Below are positions 1-12,540 of a stretch of DNA of 64,000 bases, one piece after another. The stretch comes from Misgurnus anguillicaudatus. Its lineage: Eukaryota > Chordata > Actinopteri > Cypriniformes > Cobitidae. The position numbers were made by a program, and so were the translations under genes. The first letter of the stretch is position 1. Each line of letters begins with the position of its first letter. The notes below the pieces were generated by a model that was given only the letters and a program-made list of their open reading frames with translations, searched no databases and had not been told where the DNA came from. Location of the stretch: NCBI RefSeq assembly GCF_027580225.2, contig NC_073339.2, forward strand, positions 43,269,501 through 43,333,500, written 5' to 3'.

Positions 1-1897
1 GAGCCCTAAGTTTTACAGATTTCATAAAAATGTATGCATTTGTCAAACACTTTTATCTAAAGCTACTCACAGACAGCAAGAGATCAGATATAAACCATTC
101 AGCAAGAGATCAGATATAAACCATTGAATCAATGTTAAAAAACATTGATTTGTTAATGTTAAATACATTTAATCAATATTACTTTTGCACCTGCTTTAAT
201 GTTTAAAAAGTACAATTTCAACAAACCACCTTTGTGGTGATCAATGTTTGCTTTAGTTGGGCCCTTGCCTTTTGTGTTTAATGTGTACATAAAGATTTTT
301 TTTTATGTTGAAGTTGATCTTGTTACATCATATCTGAAAAGGCCTTCAAAGTGAACAAGAGGTATTCCCAAGAAAAAAAGTTTACATTTTCATCAGTGTT
401 CCCTGGAAATCAAACCTATGACTTTCATGCTGCTAATACAAAGCTCTCCCAGTTGAGCTGCGGGAACACAATGTCTGAAGTCTTCTCATGCCATATGAAA
501 GCTTTCTTTAAGGAACAGCCTTTAGGTTATTATTTACAGAAAAAAAGTAGTTTGTATTAAATATCCATTTAAACGTGTTACTTGTAATATAAATGTATAC
601 ATGTGAAATAAGCAGGCGTTGTTTTAATTGAAAGAACAAAACCCATCTATTGTGGCTTTAAAGTCACCAAGGACTTTTCATCAATATCTTCAAAAGCCTG
701 CTTTATCTATTCAATTCAGAACAACACAGCAAACAGCAATGAGAACAATCACTAGTTTGGACTTCATGATTAGACAACATTTCTTAAAAAATATGATTTT
801 TCATTTTGTTTGATTTAAAGACTCACAAAAGGCTGCATTTATTGTGGGACACCCATCTCTGATCTCAAGATTGTGGAAAGTTATGATTACTTTCTTAATA
901 CTTTGTTAGTGTCGCTTTGGGATGACATAAAAAGAATGTAGTAGCAAAATAAAGCTATTACGAAGACAAACTGTTTCCATTTTCATCAAACTGCCTTTTT
1001 GAAGTTTGGCTTAATGTTATAAACTTTTTGAAATGGCGTCTGTAGTGTTACATGTACACAAACGCAGTCAGTCTATACTGTACGCCTCCAGTTGAGCATT
1101 TTCGTCACCATAATGTTTGATTCCTCTTCTTTGTTTTCTTGTTGTTTGTTCTAAACTGTGTTTGGAGTGGTGAATCTGCTACTTTCTTCATCTATCCTAA
1201 ATTTTTAATGTACTGTAAATGTCGCGAATCAGTGCTGCCTTGACAGCCTGGTAGAGTAATAATTTGAATAATGAATCATTTGTATTGCGTACTTGTCGAA
1301 CATGGCCATAGCCGTAGCCACGGTAAAGCCCATGTGAGAAAACTTTGAAAAATGTGCAGACGTGTGTGTGGTGAGAACAGATTTAATATCGGAGTTTACA
1401 TGAAAAAAGTCTCAGCACTCGGCGTCCATATTTACAACGCCTCCGTCTATAAGCAGTTTTTTCCTCAAAGCATAATCTTTATGTGTTTGCTTTTTTTAGG
1501 AACTAACTATCATTTGTTTATAAGTAATATAACCTATGGTGCATTATTTATTATTTGTTTGTTTACTTTTTTTGTATAAAACCAGAACATTTTCCAACTT
1601 ACATTTCCCCACTGAGGTGCACAGAGAAAATGTGAGTTATTTCCCAGAATATAACTACTTCTGGCCAACTTTTTGCAATTAACGTGTGCATTAAGAGAAA
1701 GCCAAACACCAACGGGGGCTTGTGTGCTTTTATCAGTAGTTATCATGTCATATTATTGTCATATTATGCTGCTTGGGGATAGAAATCGTTGATATGAGCT
1801 GGCCTACATTTACATCTCCCGAAACTCCTTTAGGAGGATAATGTGGATTCAAGCTTTATCACAGCTGATAGCTAACCTAGAGGTATAGATATTCTCG
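1..1897. other. gene-free AT-rich flank with a 26-bp tandem duplication
   Basis: No coding region or complete element is seen. Bases 74-99 and 100-125 are two exact copies of a 26-bp unit starting CAGCAAGAGATCAG. A short piece at about 219-260 resembles sequence at 29402-29445, so a repeat fragment lies there. Confidence 0.5.
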
Positions 1898-2012
1898 TAG
1901 TTTACTTGGTAGAGCATTATGTTGGCAGTACACATTTTTTTCGAGAGTACACCTTGAATGCACTGTAAATCACTTTGGATAGAAGTGTCTGCCAAATGCA
2001 TGAATGTGAATG
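1898..2012 (+). repeat. tRNA-derived SINE, degraded
   Basis: Head TAGTTTACTTGGTAGAGCAT resembles a tRNA A-box region. The tail has TGCACTGTAAATCACTTTGG and GTCTGCCAAATGCATGAATG, the 3' end shared by other SINE copies in this window (16631, 46694, 49850, 50553). Confidence 0.75.
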
Positions 2013-2123
2013 TTTAAAACACAGGTTTGCAAATGTAAATAATCACATATCACTATATATTTTTAAATATCTGAATGAAATGTTAATAAATGTCTTTATT
2101 TATGGTCATTTGTGGATAGTGCT

Positions 2124-2124
2124 G

Positions 2125-2154
<30 letters not shown>
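2124..2154. repeat. (TA)n microsatellite
   Basis: Uninterrupted TA dinucleotides, the left piece of a tract broken by three transposons. Confidence 0.97.
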
Positions 2155-2158
<4 letters not shown>

Positions 2159-2534
2159 GCTGCAAATTTCGACTATTTTTTCAACCGATTAGTCTATCGA
2201 TTATTTTTTCGATTAATCGAATAGTCTAAATAAAGATTTTTTTTACAAATAATAAATGTAACATCTGCTATTAATGCCAACATTTTATTGAAGCATTTTC
2301 TCAATTAAACAAATACACAAACAGTGCCAGTGCCAAGGAAAATATAACAAATCACATAAAAACAAGTCCAACATTAAATCAGCCTAACATAAACAGTGCA
2401 AAAGGGGCATTATTCACCTTAAACAAATAAAATATATTAATATTAAAGAAGTAAAATAAAAATAAATCAAACTGAATAATAACTCCTTATTAATATAAAA
2501 ACATGCCCTGCTCTTTATTGTTCCAGCCCTAGAG

Positions 2535-2665
2535 CTAATCATAAACTAATGAAGAGTCATCATTAACTACAAAATGACTCACATGAAATCATTGTTTATT
2601 AATACATTAACTAAAAAACATGTCATGTTGTACTTAATGATGACTCTTCATTAGTTTATGATTAG
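2535..2665. repeat. perfect 31-bp inverted repeat (hairpin MITE candidate)
   Basis: 2535-2565 (CTAATCATAAACTAATGAAG...) is the exact reverse complement of 2635-2665. The loop is 69 bp. It lies inside the hAT-like element 2155-3593. Confidence 0.85.
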
Positions 2666-3286
2666 TACATGCATTTACACAGCATTAGTTCAGACTGAAG
2701 TAAAAGTAAGTTCATTGTGATTCATGAACCCTTATTATAAAATGTAACCATTATATTATTACTGTTAATATTATTACTATCAGTAGTAACGTTACTGCAT
2801 TCTCATTTAGCATCAACTTTAACATTTAACTTTTCTTAAGTCTCGGGTAAATACAAATTTAGTTAGCATGATCTTCTAATATTTTATAAACGGCGTTTAC
2901 GCTGCTGTTACTTTAAATAAACGCATGTCAGGAATACCTAACGAGACGAGCTTTTATAATATCTGCGCACATAGCAAAAAAATAAGCTATGGGAACTCCG
3001 CGCTGCCAGCTGGCTTTCAGTGCACGCGGGCACATGCCTATCTCAGTGTAACACAGTAACTTATTATTTCATAACTTCTTAATATAAAAAGTTAAACATG
3101 TCCCGCTCTTTATTTACTGTTTCAACATACTGCCCAGACGCGATGCAATGTCGTGTCTGTCAGGCGTCTCGCAGCTCGTATTAAACTAAGATGTAAACAC
3201 AGCTGTATTAAGCACCATATATGCCTGCAATGATTCTATTGTTGTATAAAAACTTACTGTACAAATTCAAATACTTACGCTGCCGT

Positions 3287-3535
3287 CGCTTCATTCTGAG
3301 GTCGGAGAGCTCCAGGTTGTTTTCTTTTAAGATGATCATGCACAGATGTTGCGCTGCTGTGGTATGCCATTTCAGTTTTACACAGTACGTGTTTTATTTG
3401 GTCTCTGCTTAAAGTATTCCCACACTTTTGATCACGTTCTGGCTGTTTGGTATACACTTGTATTATCCGGTCGGAGCTGAAGCCGCCTTCATTTGAAAAC
3501 GTAAACAATGTGACGCATCGACGCATTTCCGGCAA
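3287..3535 (-). pseudogene. hAT transposase 5' exon remnant, BED zinc finger
   Basis: Minus-strand frame from ATG at 3535. Residues of the form VLCKTEMAYHSSATSVHDHL then KRKQPG resemble the second half of a BED zinc finger (CxxxVAYH...HLxRKHP). The frame meets a good splice donor, GGCAGC|GTAAGT, near 3287, as for a first exon. The first Cys of CxxC reads His and the final His reads Gln, so zinc binding is probably lost. No DDE catalytic exon is seen within the element. Confidence 0.6.
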
Positions 3536-3590
3536 ATCTACGTAATTACGTAATCGACATAATCGACTACGTCGACGCGTCGTTCCAGCC

Positions 3591-3593
<3 letters not shown>

Positions 3594-3667
<74 letters not shown>
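3594..3667. repeat. (TA)n microsatellite
   Basis: 74 bp of TA dinucleotides between two hAT-like elements. Confidence 0.97.

Positions 3668-4723
<1,056 letters not shown>

Positions 4724-4801
<78 letters not shown>
4724..4801. repeat. (TA)n microsatellite
   Basis: 78 bp of TA dinucleotides, right end of the broken tract. Confidence 0.97.
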
Positions 4802-4805
<4 letters not shown>

Positions 4806-6370
4806 TAACATAGAGATGCTGTGAGTTTTTTCTGTAAATAAGTTTGTGTATACAGGTTTTCCCAGTTGTTAATATTCTGTGTGGCATGCGTTGAAAGTTA
4901 CCATTCTCACCGCTCATTAACTGATGAAAAAGAGATTAATTGATGCTGACTGCAGTCATCATTACACATTCACACGCATACAGTACCAACACAGACCGTG
5001 CATTACATTCAACGCCCGTTGCTTTCAGACCAAAGTCCTGCTAAATCACTTTGAGCATAAATCCAGGCTTTTCGTTTCAAATTTATGTGAAACAAATCAT
5101 TGTTCGTGTCGATGTGCAATTACACATGCAGATCGCTAGTAGGCAACGTCTACGGGCATGTTACAGTATCAAGGCAAAAGCTGAAGAAAAAGCAAGTTGT
5201 GTGCATTGATGGACAAGAATCAGCAGTGAAGGAAGCAAATAGACAGCGACTTTTGTTGCAGCTTGAGCTGTTAAATATCACTCCTCAACTCAGTCCATAT
5301 GTGCATATGAGAAAATGCGACAAAATCTTTGTGACCTGAGGGCGGGGTTCTAGCAGACCAGTCACATCGCTTGCGCTCCACATAGAATTGATGGGTTGTT
5401 ACCTTTTTGGAGATGTGGGTGTCTGGCTACGTCCTACACTCGACACAGAACTAAAAATTGGAAGGAAGCCATCTTGAACCTCCCATTCCATCTCCAGGCT
5501 GCAGTTATGTTCAAGTTCATATAGTGCTATGCAGACCGACAGGCGTATGACATCAATGTACCTTGACAGCGATTTGAAAATATGTCAGCCTGCGCAGCGC
5601 TGCATGAAGTCAAACACACCCATTCTCTTCTCGGTTTTTCCAGAGAGTCTGTCTCTGATTATCCAATCAATAAGCATTGCATCATGTGACGTAGACAAGT
5701 ATGTCGTATCATTATCCTGTATTATTTCTTCATACTGTACTGTCTTTCACGTCTTCATTAGCATACATGTAAGGTTCTGGTCAGGATAAAAATCTGAGTT
5801 GTTTAAAAAAAGTCATGTTAGGCCGAGGTAATAATTCAAGAGTTTTTTGCTGTTGTCCTTATCAGACGTACCTTTACTCTATAATTGACCAGTTTACCTT
5901 CAAATTCGAATACATTTAGGGTATACTGTTTCTTCCAATTTTGCCTTTGGTTTGAATTTGAACAGTCTTTTACTTTTAAATGCTCCTCATCACACCCGTC
6001 TGTGGGCATATCATCCCCCCTCTACCCGCTTTATCATCCATTCCCTGAGGATTTACTGGTCCATTCACATTTGTTCATTTAATGGAGCAATTCCTCTCTT
6101 CTACGGCATATGTTCAGGGTAGTGAGGGTCAATTTATGAGACTGACACTGACAGATTCCTCAGTACTAAAGTCCAGAATTTACAGCACGACTGAAATCAT
6201 CCCTCTGTCCGGGCATTCAGCGGTCTTTACTGTTTTCTGTGGGTATGCAGTGTTCGCTTTGACCTTGCAGAGTTCAGCATCTGTGCCTTAAACAAATTGC
6301 GTTTTGTAACAGTAAAGCAAAAACTAAGGTCATGTTATCCTCAAAAAATAAAAAATGAAAACAGATTGTA
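4802..6370. other. gene-free stretch
   Basis: Short, unsupported open frames only. GCAGCGCTGCATGAAGTCAA at 5596-5615 recurs in similar form at about 26420 (GCAGCGCCGCATGAAGTTGA) and 34532, so at least part is an interspersed repeat. Confidence 0.5.
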
Positions 6371-6511
6371 CATTTATGGATTTGGCAGACACTTTATCCA
6401 AAGTGATTTACAGTGCATTCAATCTACTCATTTTATGAGTATGTGTGTTTTCCCTGCGATTGAACTCGTGACCTTTGCTCAGCTAGCCCAATGCTCAACC
6501 AACTGAGCAAC
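6371..6511 (-). repeat. tRNA-derived SINE
   Basis: Read on the minus strand: a tRNA-like head with GCTCAGTTGGTTGAGCATTG, then AAAGGTCACGAGTTCAATCG (B-box-like), then the shared tail GTAAATCACTTTGGATAAAG. Confidence 0.8.
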
Positions 6512-6699
6512 ACTTCTTCTATGGATGAAAAAAGTCAAATATGATTGTTATTTTAGTTGATAGGAAGCATCTTACTGTACTGTACAAAGAAAGTGTGAAA
6601 AAGTTGATTCATTCACACTGCAGTGCATGCATTGCAGCATGAAGTTTTACATTTCTTTTTCACCATTGTTGAGATCCATACTCTGATTCTTGGATTAGT

Positions 6700-6775
6700 T
6701 TAGTACCAGGATTAGCTTAATCCAGGACTAGGCCTTAGTTTAATTAGGAAATATAACTACTTTTAACAAACATTT
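6700..6775 (+). mobile_element. truncated copy of the CAGTTTCCCGGAC-type MITE
   Basis: AATCCAGGACTAGGCCTTAG, TTTAATTAGGAAATATAACT and TTTTAACAAACAT match the left half of the complete copy at 28894-29111. The right half is missing and the truncation point is the edge of the Tc1-type element. Confidence 0.65.
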
Positions 6776-8130
6776 TTTTTTCTGGGATTTAGCAATCCTG
6801 TGAATCACTAAACTAATATTTAGTTGTATGACCACAGTTTTTTAAAACTGCTTGACATCTGTGTGGCATGGAGTCAACCAACTTGTGGCACCTTTCAGCT
6901 GTTATTCCACTCCATGATTCTTTAACAACATTCCACAATTCATTCACATTTCTTGGTTTTGCTTCAGAAACAGCATTTTTGATATCACCCCACAAGTTCT
7001 CAATTGGATTAAGGTCTGGAGATTAGGCTGGCCACTCCATAACATTAATTTTGTTGGTTTGGAAGCAAGACTTTGCCCGTTTACTAGTGTGTTTTGGGTC
7101 ATTGTCTTGTTGAAACAACCATTTCAAGGGCATGTCCTCTTCAGCATAGGGCAACATGACCTCTTCAAGTATTTTAACATATGCAAACTGATCCATGATC
7201 CCTGGTATGCGATAAATAGGCCCAACACCATAGTAGGAGAAACATGCCCATCATGATGCTTGCACCTCCATGCTTCACTGTCTTCACTGTGTACTGTGGC
7301 TTGAATTCAGAGTTCGTCTCACAAACTGCCTGTGGCCCTTGGACCCAAAAAGAACAATTTTACTCTCATCAGTCCACAAAATGTTCCTCCATTTCTCTTT
7401 AGGCCAGTTGATGTGTTCTTTGGCAAATTGTAACCTCTTCTGCACATGCCTTTTTTTAACAGAGGGACTTTGCGGGGGATTCTTGAAAATAGATTAGCTT
7501 CACACAGACGTCTTCTAACTGTCACAGTACTTACAGGTAACTCCAGACTGTCTTTGATCATCCTGGAGGTGATCATTGGCTGAGCCTTTGCCATTCTGGT
7601 TATTCTTCTATCCATTTTGATGGTTGTCTTCCGTTTTCTTCCACGTCTCTCTGGTTTTGCTCTCCATTTTAAGGCATTGGAGATCATTTTAGCTGAACAG
7701 CCTATCATTTTTTGCACCTCTTTATAGGTTTTCCCCTCTCCAATCAACTTTTTAATCAAAGTACGCTGTTCTTCTGAACAATGTCTTGAACGACCCATTT
7801 TCCTCAGCTTTCAAATGCATGTTCAACAAGTGTCGGCTTCATCCTTAAATAGGGGCCACCTGATTTACACCTGTTTCTTCACAAAATTGATGACCTCATT
7901 GATTGAATGCCACACTGCTATTTTTTTGAACACACCCCTTTCAACTAATTCAACTAATTGCCCAATTGCACAGCCTTAAGAGCGTGCATATCATGAATGC
8001 TGGGTCTCATTTGTTTTCTGAGAATCTACTGAACGTACTGGTAACTTGTTTGCCACGTAGCAATAAAAAAATATACTAAAAAACCTTGATTATTCTGGTT
8101 AGTCACATTGTACTGCTATTATTTTGAACA
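6776..8130 (-). mobile_element. Tc1/mariner-type transposon, left-truncated
   Basis: Encodes a decayed Tc1-type transposase on the minus strand (6813-7798). On the right, TGCTATTATTTTGAACAATA near 8115 and TGCTATTTTTTTGAACACAC near 7917 form the outer and inner repeats of an IR/DR-style end, finishing at CTGTA next to a TA tract. No matching left terminal repeat is found past the transposase stop, so that end is deleted. Confidence 0.88.
6813..7798 (-). pseudogene. Tc1-type transposase, frameshifted and with a stop
   Basis: Start at 7798 (MGRSRHCSEEQ). The N-terminal 110 or so residues hold the paired DNA-binding helix-turn-helix region, with GRKRKTT linker. In the A-run near 7450 the frame shifts by one base. 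In the shifted frame the catalytic domain continues with WTDES (first Asp), QQDNDPKHT (second Asp) and SPDLNPIENLWG (third acidic residue). A TAA in place of a sense codon lies just before SPDLNP, and a small deletion sits near 7250. The C-terminal part is open to TAG at 6813. The triad is recognisable but the protein cannot be made in one piece. Confidence 0.9.
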
Positions 8131-8133
8131 ATA

Positions 8134-8189
<56 letters not shown>
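8131..8189. repeat. (TA)n microsatellite
   Basis: TA dinucleotides directly beside the Tc1-type element, in line with its TA target preference. Confidence 0.95.
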
Positions 8190-8192
<3 letters not shown>

Positions 8193-8204
8193 ATAACCCA
8201 AGTT

Positions 8205-8935
8205 GTTTCTTCATTTCTGATGTTAATTTGGAGTACCTATAGAGTAGTATTACATCCTTTCTATCTCCGAAGAGTCTTTAGTTTATTCAGATTTATAAAA
8301 TAAAGATTAGCTTTACCGATTCTTTCTGATAACGTACGAAAAATGTAGGAGGAGTTACTACCGGGAGGAGCGAGTACGAGTCATGCAACACTATAACACT
8401 GTTTAACTTATAATTTACTACATGTTTGTGTCATTTATATAATATGTATGTGCCTATTTCCAAGATAAGACAGAAGTCTTACGCATGCAACGCATGACCC
8501 GGTTGGGACTTTTCAATGAAATCCAGCGCCTCAAACATACAAGCAAAACTCCGCTGCTACCCCGGATAATAAACTATCCATTGTTTCCATAAGGCTGGCT
8601 TTCTTCTCCTTACATCCAAAATACACTTCTTCTTTCATGCCATTGTTGAGTTTTGAAATTAAACAAAGCTGTCGCATGATGTGATGTTTGTAAGTTCTAG
8701 CATCTCCCGCTGATTGACGGTTGGGCGGGGTTTTCCAGGGGAAGTACCCATAAAAATAAGTGATATTTATAGAAATCCCTGAAACGTCAGCTGGACCCGT
8801 AATCGAAACACTTTTGGAAACTTGTACGAACCCTGGCGACGTGCATTCGGCACAGAAATACTCTGTAACATGCCCAACTGCTTTTTGACAATTTGCCTAC
8901 ACTTAGCATGAGGAATCAACTCTTAAAACTGTGTT
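8205..8935. repeat. interspersed repeat, copy 1 of a 0.74-kb family
   Basis: Matches 42063-42810 in the same orientation along its whole length, for instance ATCTCCGAAGAGTCTTTAGT, AACGTACGAAAAA and GCATTCGGCACAGAAATACT. No coding frame is shared. Superfamily not recognised. Confidence 0.85.
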
Positions 8936-11900
8936 ACTAAGTCAAAATGCATGAAATACCATTGAACCAACCCTGTAGTAGTGCTAGTATCACATCATTA
9001 ACAAAAAAATATACTTTTGGTTGATCAAATATGGAATGAATAAATCAACTTACTAGATGATGATGATCTTAAGCATCAGATACTCACCACCACTGTGATT
9101 ATTACATTATTGGCTTCTATTTACCACAACAGACATGTTTTAAACAATAAGTAATAACAGCCAGAGGGTATGCTAGCAAGCTCAGAGTCAAAAGTCCAAC
9201 TTAAACAATCACTGATCGCCATAATGGTGACTTTATAAATGAAACGAAAGCAACATCTAAACCTAATAAGTGAATCATGTTTTCTACAACAATGTTTTAA
9301 ACAACAATCAGAAATAATGTTGTATAACAGTTTGAAAGTAATAAAATGCAACATTCCTCCAACATTCACACAATCAACAAACATTCCCAAAACACCAACA
9401 AAACTGGACTAGAATTAAAATTAATGGGCTTTCTTCAACAAGAAAAATATACTTTTTGCCAGGTTTTTATAGACATAGAAAATATTGTTTAGGGCAAGTT
9501 GTGTTTTTCATTGGCTCAAGTTATAAAATACAGATGTGTACGATTACCCTTATGTATTATTTGGATGAAGGAATAAAAAATTAGTGAATAAAAACAAATA
9601 TTTTTTGTGTGGATGGGACAGTAAACTTTTTAAAAAGATTTTAAGTTGAAATTAACAAACTCAGAAATTGCAAGTTTTGTCAACTTAAGAAAAATTCAGT
9701 TGAAATATGTTTTACAGTGTACACTATTAATACATGAACATACGTACAATGTTGTAGGATGGGAATTTTCCTTGAGAGTCTGGGGCTGCATGTTGGTAAT
9801 CTGTACAAAACCTAAATCTCATATCTTACAATTTGGTCATCACAGCAAATAACTGTGTGTTTTGTGTCGTAGAGAGTATACTTTAGCATCAGGAACAAAA
9901 AGACTTAGAATCCCCTATCCACATAAAATATTTAGGCTAACAAAAAAGACTCCCTTGTTTTTGATGGCTGCTTCAAAGCCCATTACAGCTCGTTTGAAAT
10001 GTTACCAGTGGGAGAAGTTCTTAAGAGAGTCTAAGAGGAGCGAACCGTGATGATGTAGCAGCCTTCTTCTTCTTTTTCCCCAGAATCCCTGACAGAATAC
10101 TCAATAAACAACATCAAGCCAGAGTCCTGATTTTCAGGGACTAAAGGGACCCACAGATCAGTTGCACCTCACGAAAGTCTAAAAATCTTTGGCATCCGTT
10201 CATTCTTATTTCAGCGTAACTTTCCATCACATACTAGATGTCAAATGTATGGCAAGGTTGTATAAATATTTTCTGGTGCATTCATTCTTTGTTGTTTTGC
10301 ATTGGGCACTGTTATAGTACCAGATTTTAAATGTGAAAAAATTATCTTTTTTTAATTTACTAATAATACCCTTAAATCCCATAATGTCTTAGTTAATTGG
10401 TTCGTAATTCCTCTTCAATAACCATTTATGCGCTCAGATGCATAAATCAATCACTTAAGCGATAATTAGTCCTAGTAATTTCTCTTTAGTGGTTAAATTC
10501 ACTATTCAAGAAAGAAAAAAGTACACCGCCTGCCTTTTATCACTTTGCAGGCTAATTATAAGCCTGTAATTCCCAATTAAATGAGACAGAACACTTATAG
10601 ACATGCCAAAGAAAACTTTTTTGTAACACCACGCCTATCTTATGACAAGCAATTATCGCTATTGTTCCATCATGCTGTCATGCTAGGATGCTGGAAGCTC
10701 AAACTGGATATTTTTTTAGATTAAACCAAGTGGGTTTCGGTGTCAATCCTGGCACAGTTCGGGCCCATGTGCTGCCAAGTGTGAGAATCCAGCACCGAGA
10801 AACCGCCAGCGAGGTCAGGGGCGCGTATCCGTGCACACCTGTCAACACAGATGTGGATTAACAGAGAGTCGTATTCTGGATCCACGTTGCCATGCTCTGG
10901 CAAGACCAGAGATAGTTGGAAGGGAAGGAGGAGATATGACTGCAATATTAAAATCAATAAATAAAAGATCAAGGAGAAGCTGCGTTTCTTTTCTTTTTTG
11001 CCAGTCCCTCAACGTCGGATTTCCTGAAGTAGTCAAAGCATTATATTAAACCAAGACTTTATATTATATTAGGCTTATCGTCTTCAAGTTCGTCCGAAGT
11101 ACAAGGATATCGAGAGGGAAAGAATGCTCATAATGATGAGATAATATATGAGGCATGTCTTTTAAATTTGAACGTAAAGCACCTCTCAATCAAAACGCCC
11201 TTGAGAGGGTGAAACAGGACACACAGAACAATCAGAGATTTCAACACTTTCTCTCTCTTTCTCTCTTTCTTTTCTCTTTGTGCTCTATCTCTGCATGCAC
11301 ATGCATGAGCAAACATGACATTTATCATGCCAACAACTCATGGCTCGTATCACATGTGTGTGTATCTACTGTATAGTTTATATACATGTCATTTAAACAT
11401 CTGCAGTCATTCAATGACCACTGTCACATCATTGATTATTAGCATTTACTACAGGGAATATTAGTGTTTGCAAATTTTATAAAATGTTGTAGAATGAGAT
11501 GACAGCAGCGATTCCGACAGGCCATCTTGTGTACGCAGCATAAAGCCCGGAGTATAGTCTGTATTTTATGTGTATACGAATGTATACACTTGCAAAGTAT
11601 CATTTATTTGACTACAAACGTGTTTAAAAACACACTGTGAAAAAAATGCAATGCATCTCCTGGGCTACATACTACATTCTCCTGTAGGCACACATGCGAC
11701 CTACGTGTACAATGTACATGGGGTTTCAAAACTCCAATGCTATGTAAGTCATGCCTTTTATTGTTTTCCTGTTTGCTGCTTTAAAGTCTGCATGATAGAC
11801 TGCGTAAAATTTTGTGGCGCATTTGAGTTGCCTTTGCGTAAACGTGATAATCCAGTATATTCCGTGGCTTGGTCAACTTTGTTGCAATGTACTGGTCTGC

Positions 11901-12074
11901 TATTAGGCAACTTTACTGTGTGTATGTGCTTGCGTGTCAGATTGCATAAACCGAAGTGTAATGGACAAGTGCAAGATCAATCACCAAAACAAAAGTAACA
12001 ATACAAAATCTAATGACAATAGAGTCTGCATTAATCTGCCTTCATGCATTTATTACACAAGATGGTTTCAGATA
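8936..12074. other. gene-free stretch, mostly unique sequence
   Basis: No supported gene. Between about 10380 and 10640 the sequence is free of repeats I recognise and has homeodomain-like ATTA/TAAT words and mixed composition, so it may be a conserved noncoding element. A pyrimidine run (CTCTCTTT) lies at 11250-11280. Confidence 0.4.
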
Positions 12075-12540
12075 CAGTCAGTCCTTCCAGAAAAACGCTG
12101 AGTTTTTTTGTGATTGTTGCTGGCAAAAATCCTCGATGTAATGCGATGGAATATGCGGGATATTTATGCAATTTATGCGATGGAATTGTGGGAATTTGCG
12201 AAAATTGCTGAACTTGCAAAAGCTGAAATGATGTTCACGTCACATAATCACTTCACTTCATAACGTTCCCATGGCAACAGAGGACACGGCTGCGCTTGTG
12301 TGAAGTAAATGCAACATTTTTCAACTTTCTGCTCATATATATGTGACTTTTTGCAACGAAAATGCTGGAATTATGAAATCATGCAAGCCCCGCATATTTT
12401 GTGCGCAGAAATCTGTAATTAATGCGGTGAAAGTGCGTCGTATTTGGAAAAAAAATGCAGCCCCGCATAAATATGCGGACTTTGGCTGATTATGCAATAA
12501 ATCGTGCGATCACACAATTGCGTTTTTCTGGAGGGACTGT
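12075..12540. mobile_element. nonautonomous DNA transposon, about 465 bp
   Basis: Inverted ends CAGTCAGTCCTTCCAGAAAA on the left and, on the other strand, CAGTCCCTCCAGAAAAACGC on the right. The interior is rich in ATGCG words. No transposase. Superfamily not assigned. Confidence 0.75.

Larger units (their letters stand above)
2155..3593 (-). mobile_element. hAT-like element, internally deleted, with a BED-finger exon remnant
   Basis: Ends TAGAGCTGCAA on the left and TTCCAGCCCTA on the right, with palindromic CGATTAATCGA and GTCGACGCGTCG words just inside. Flanked on both sides by ATATATAT, compatible with an 8-bp target duplication inside the TA tract. The segment around 2480-2525 (CATGCCCTGCTCTTTATTG) is echoed at 3097-3115, hinting at an internal rearrangement. 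Only a 5' transposase exon remnant is visible. Confidence 0.8.
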
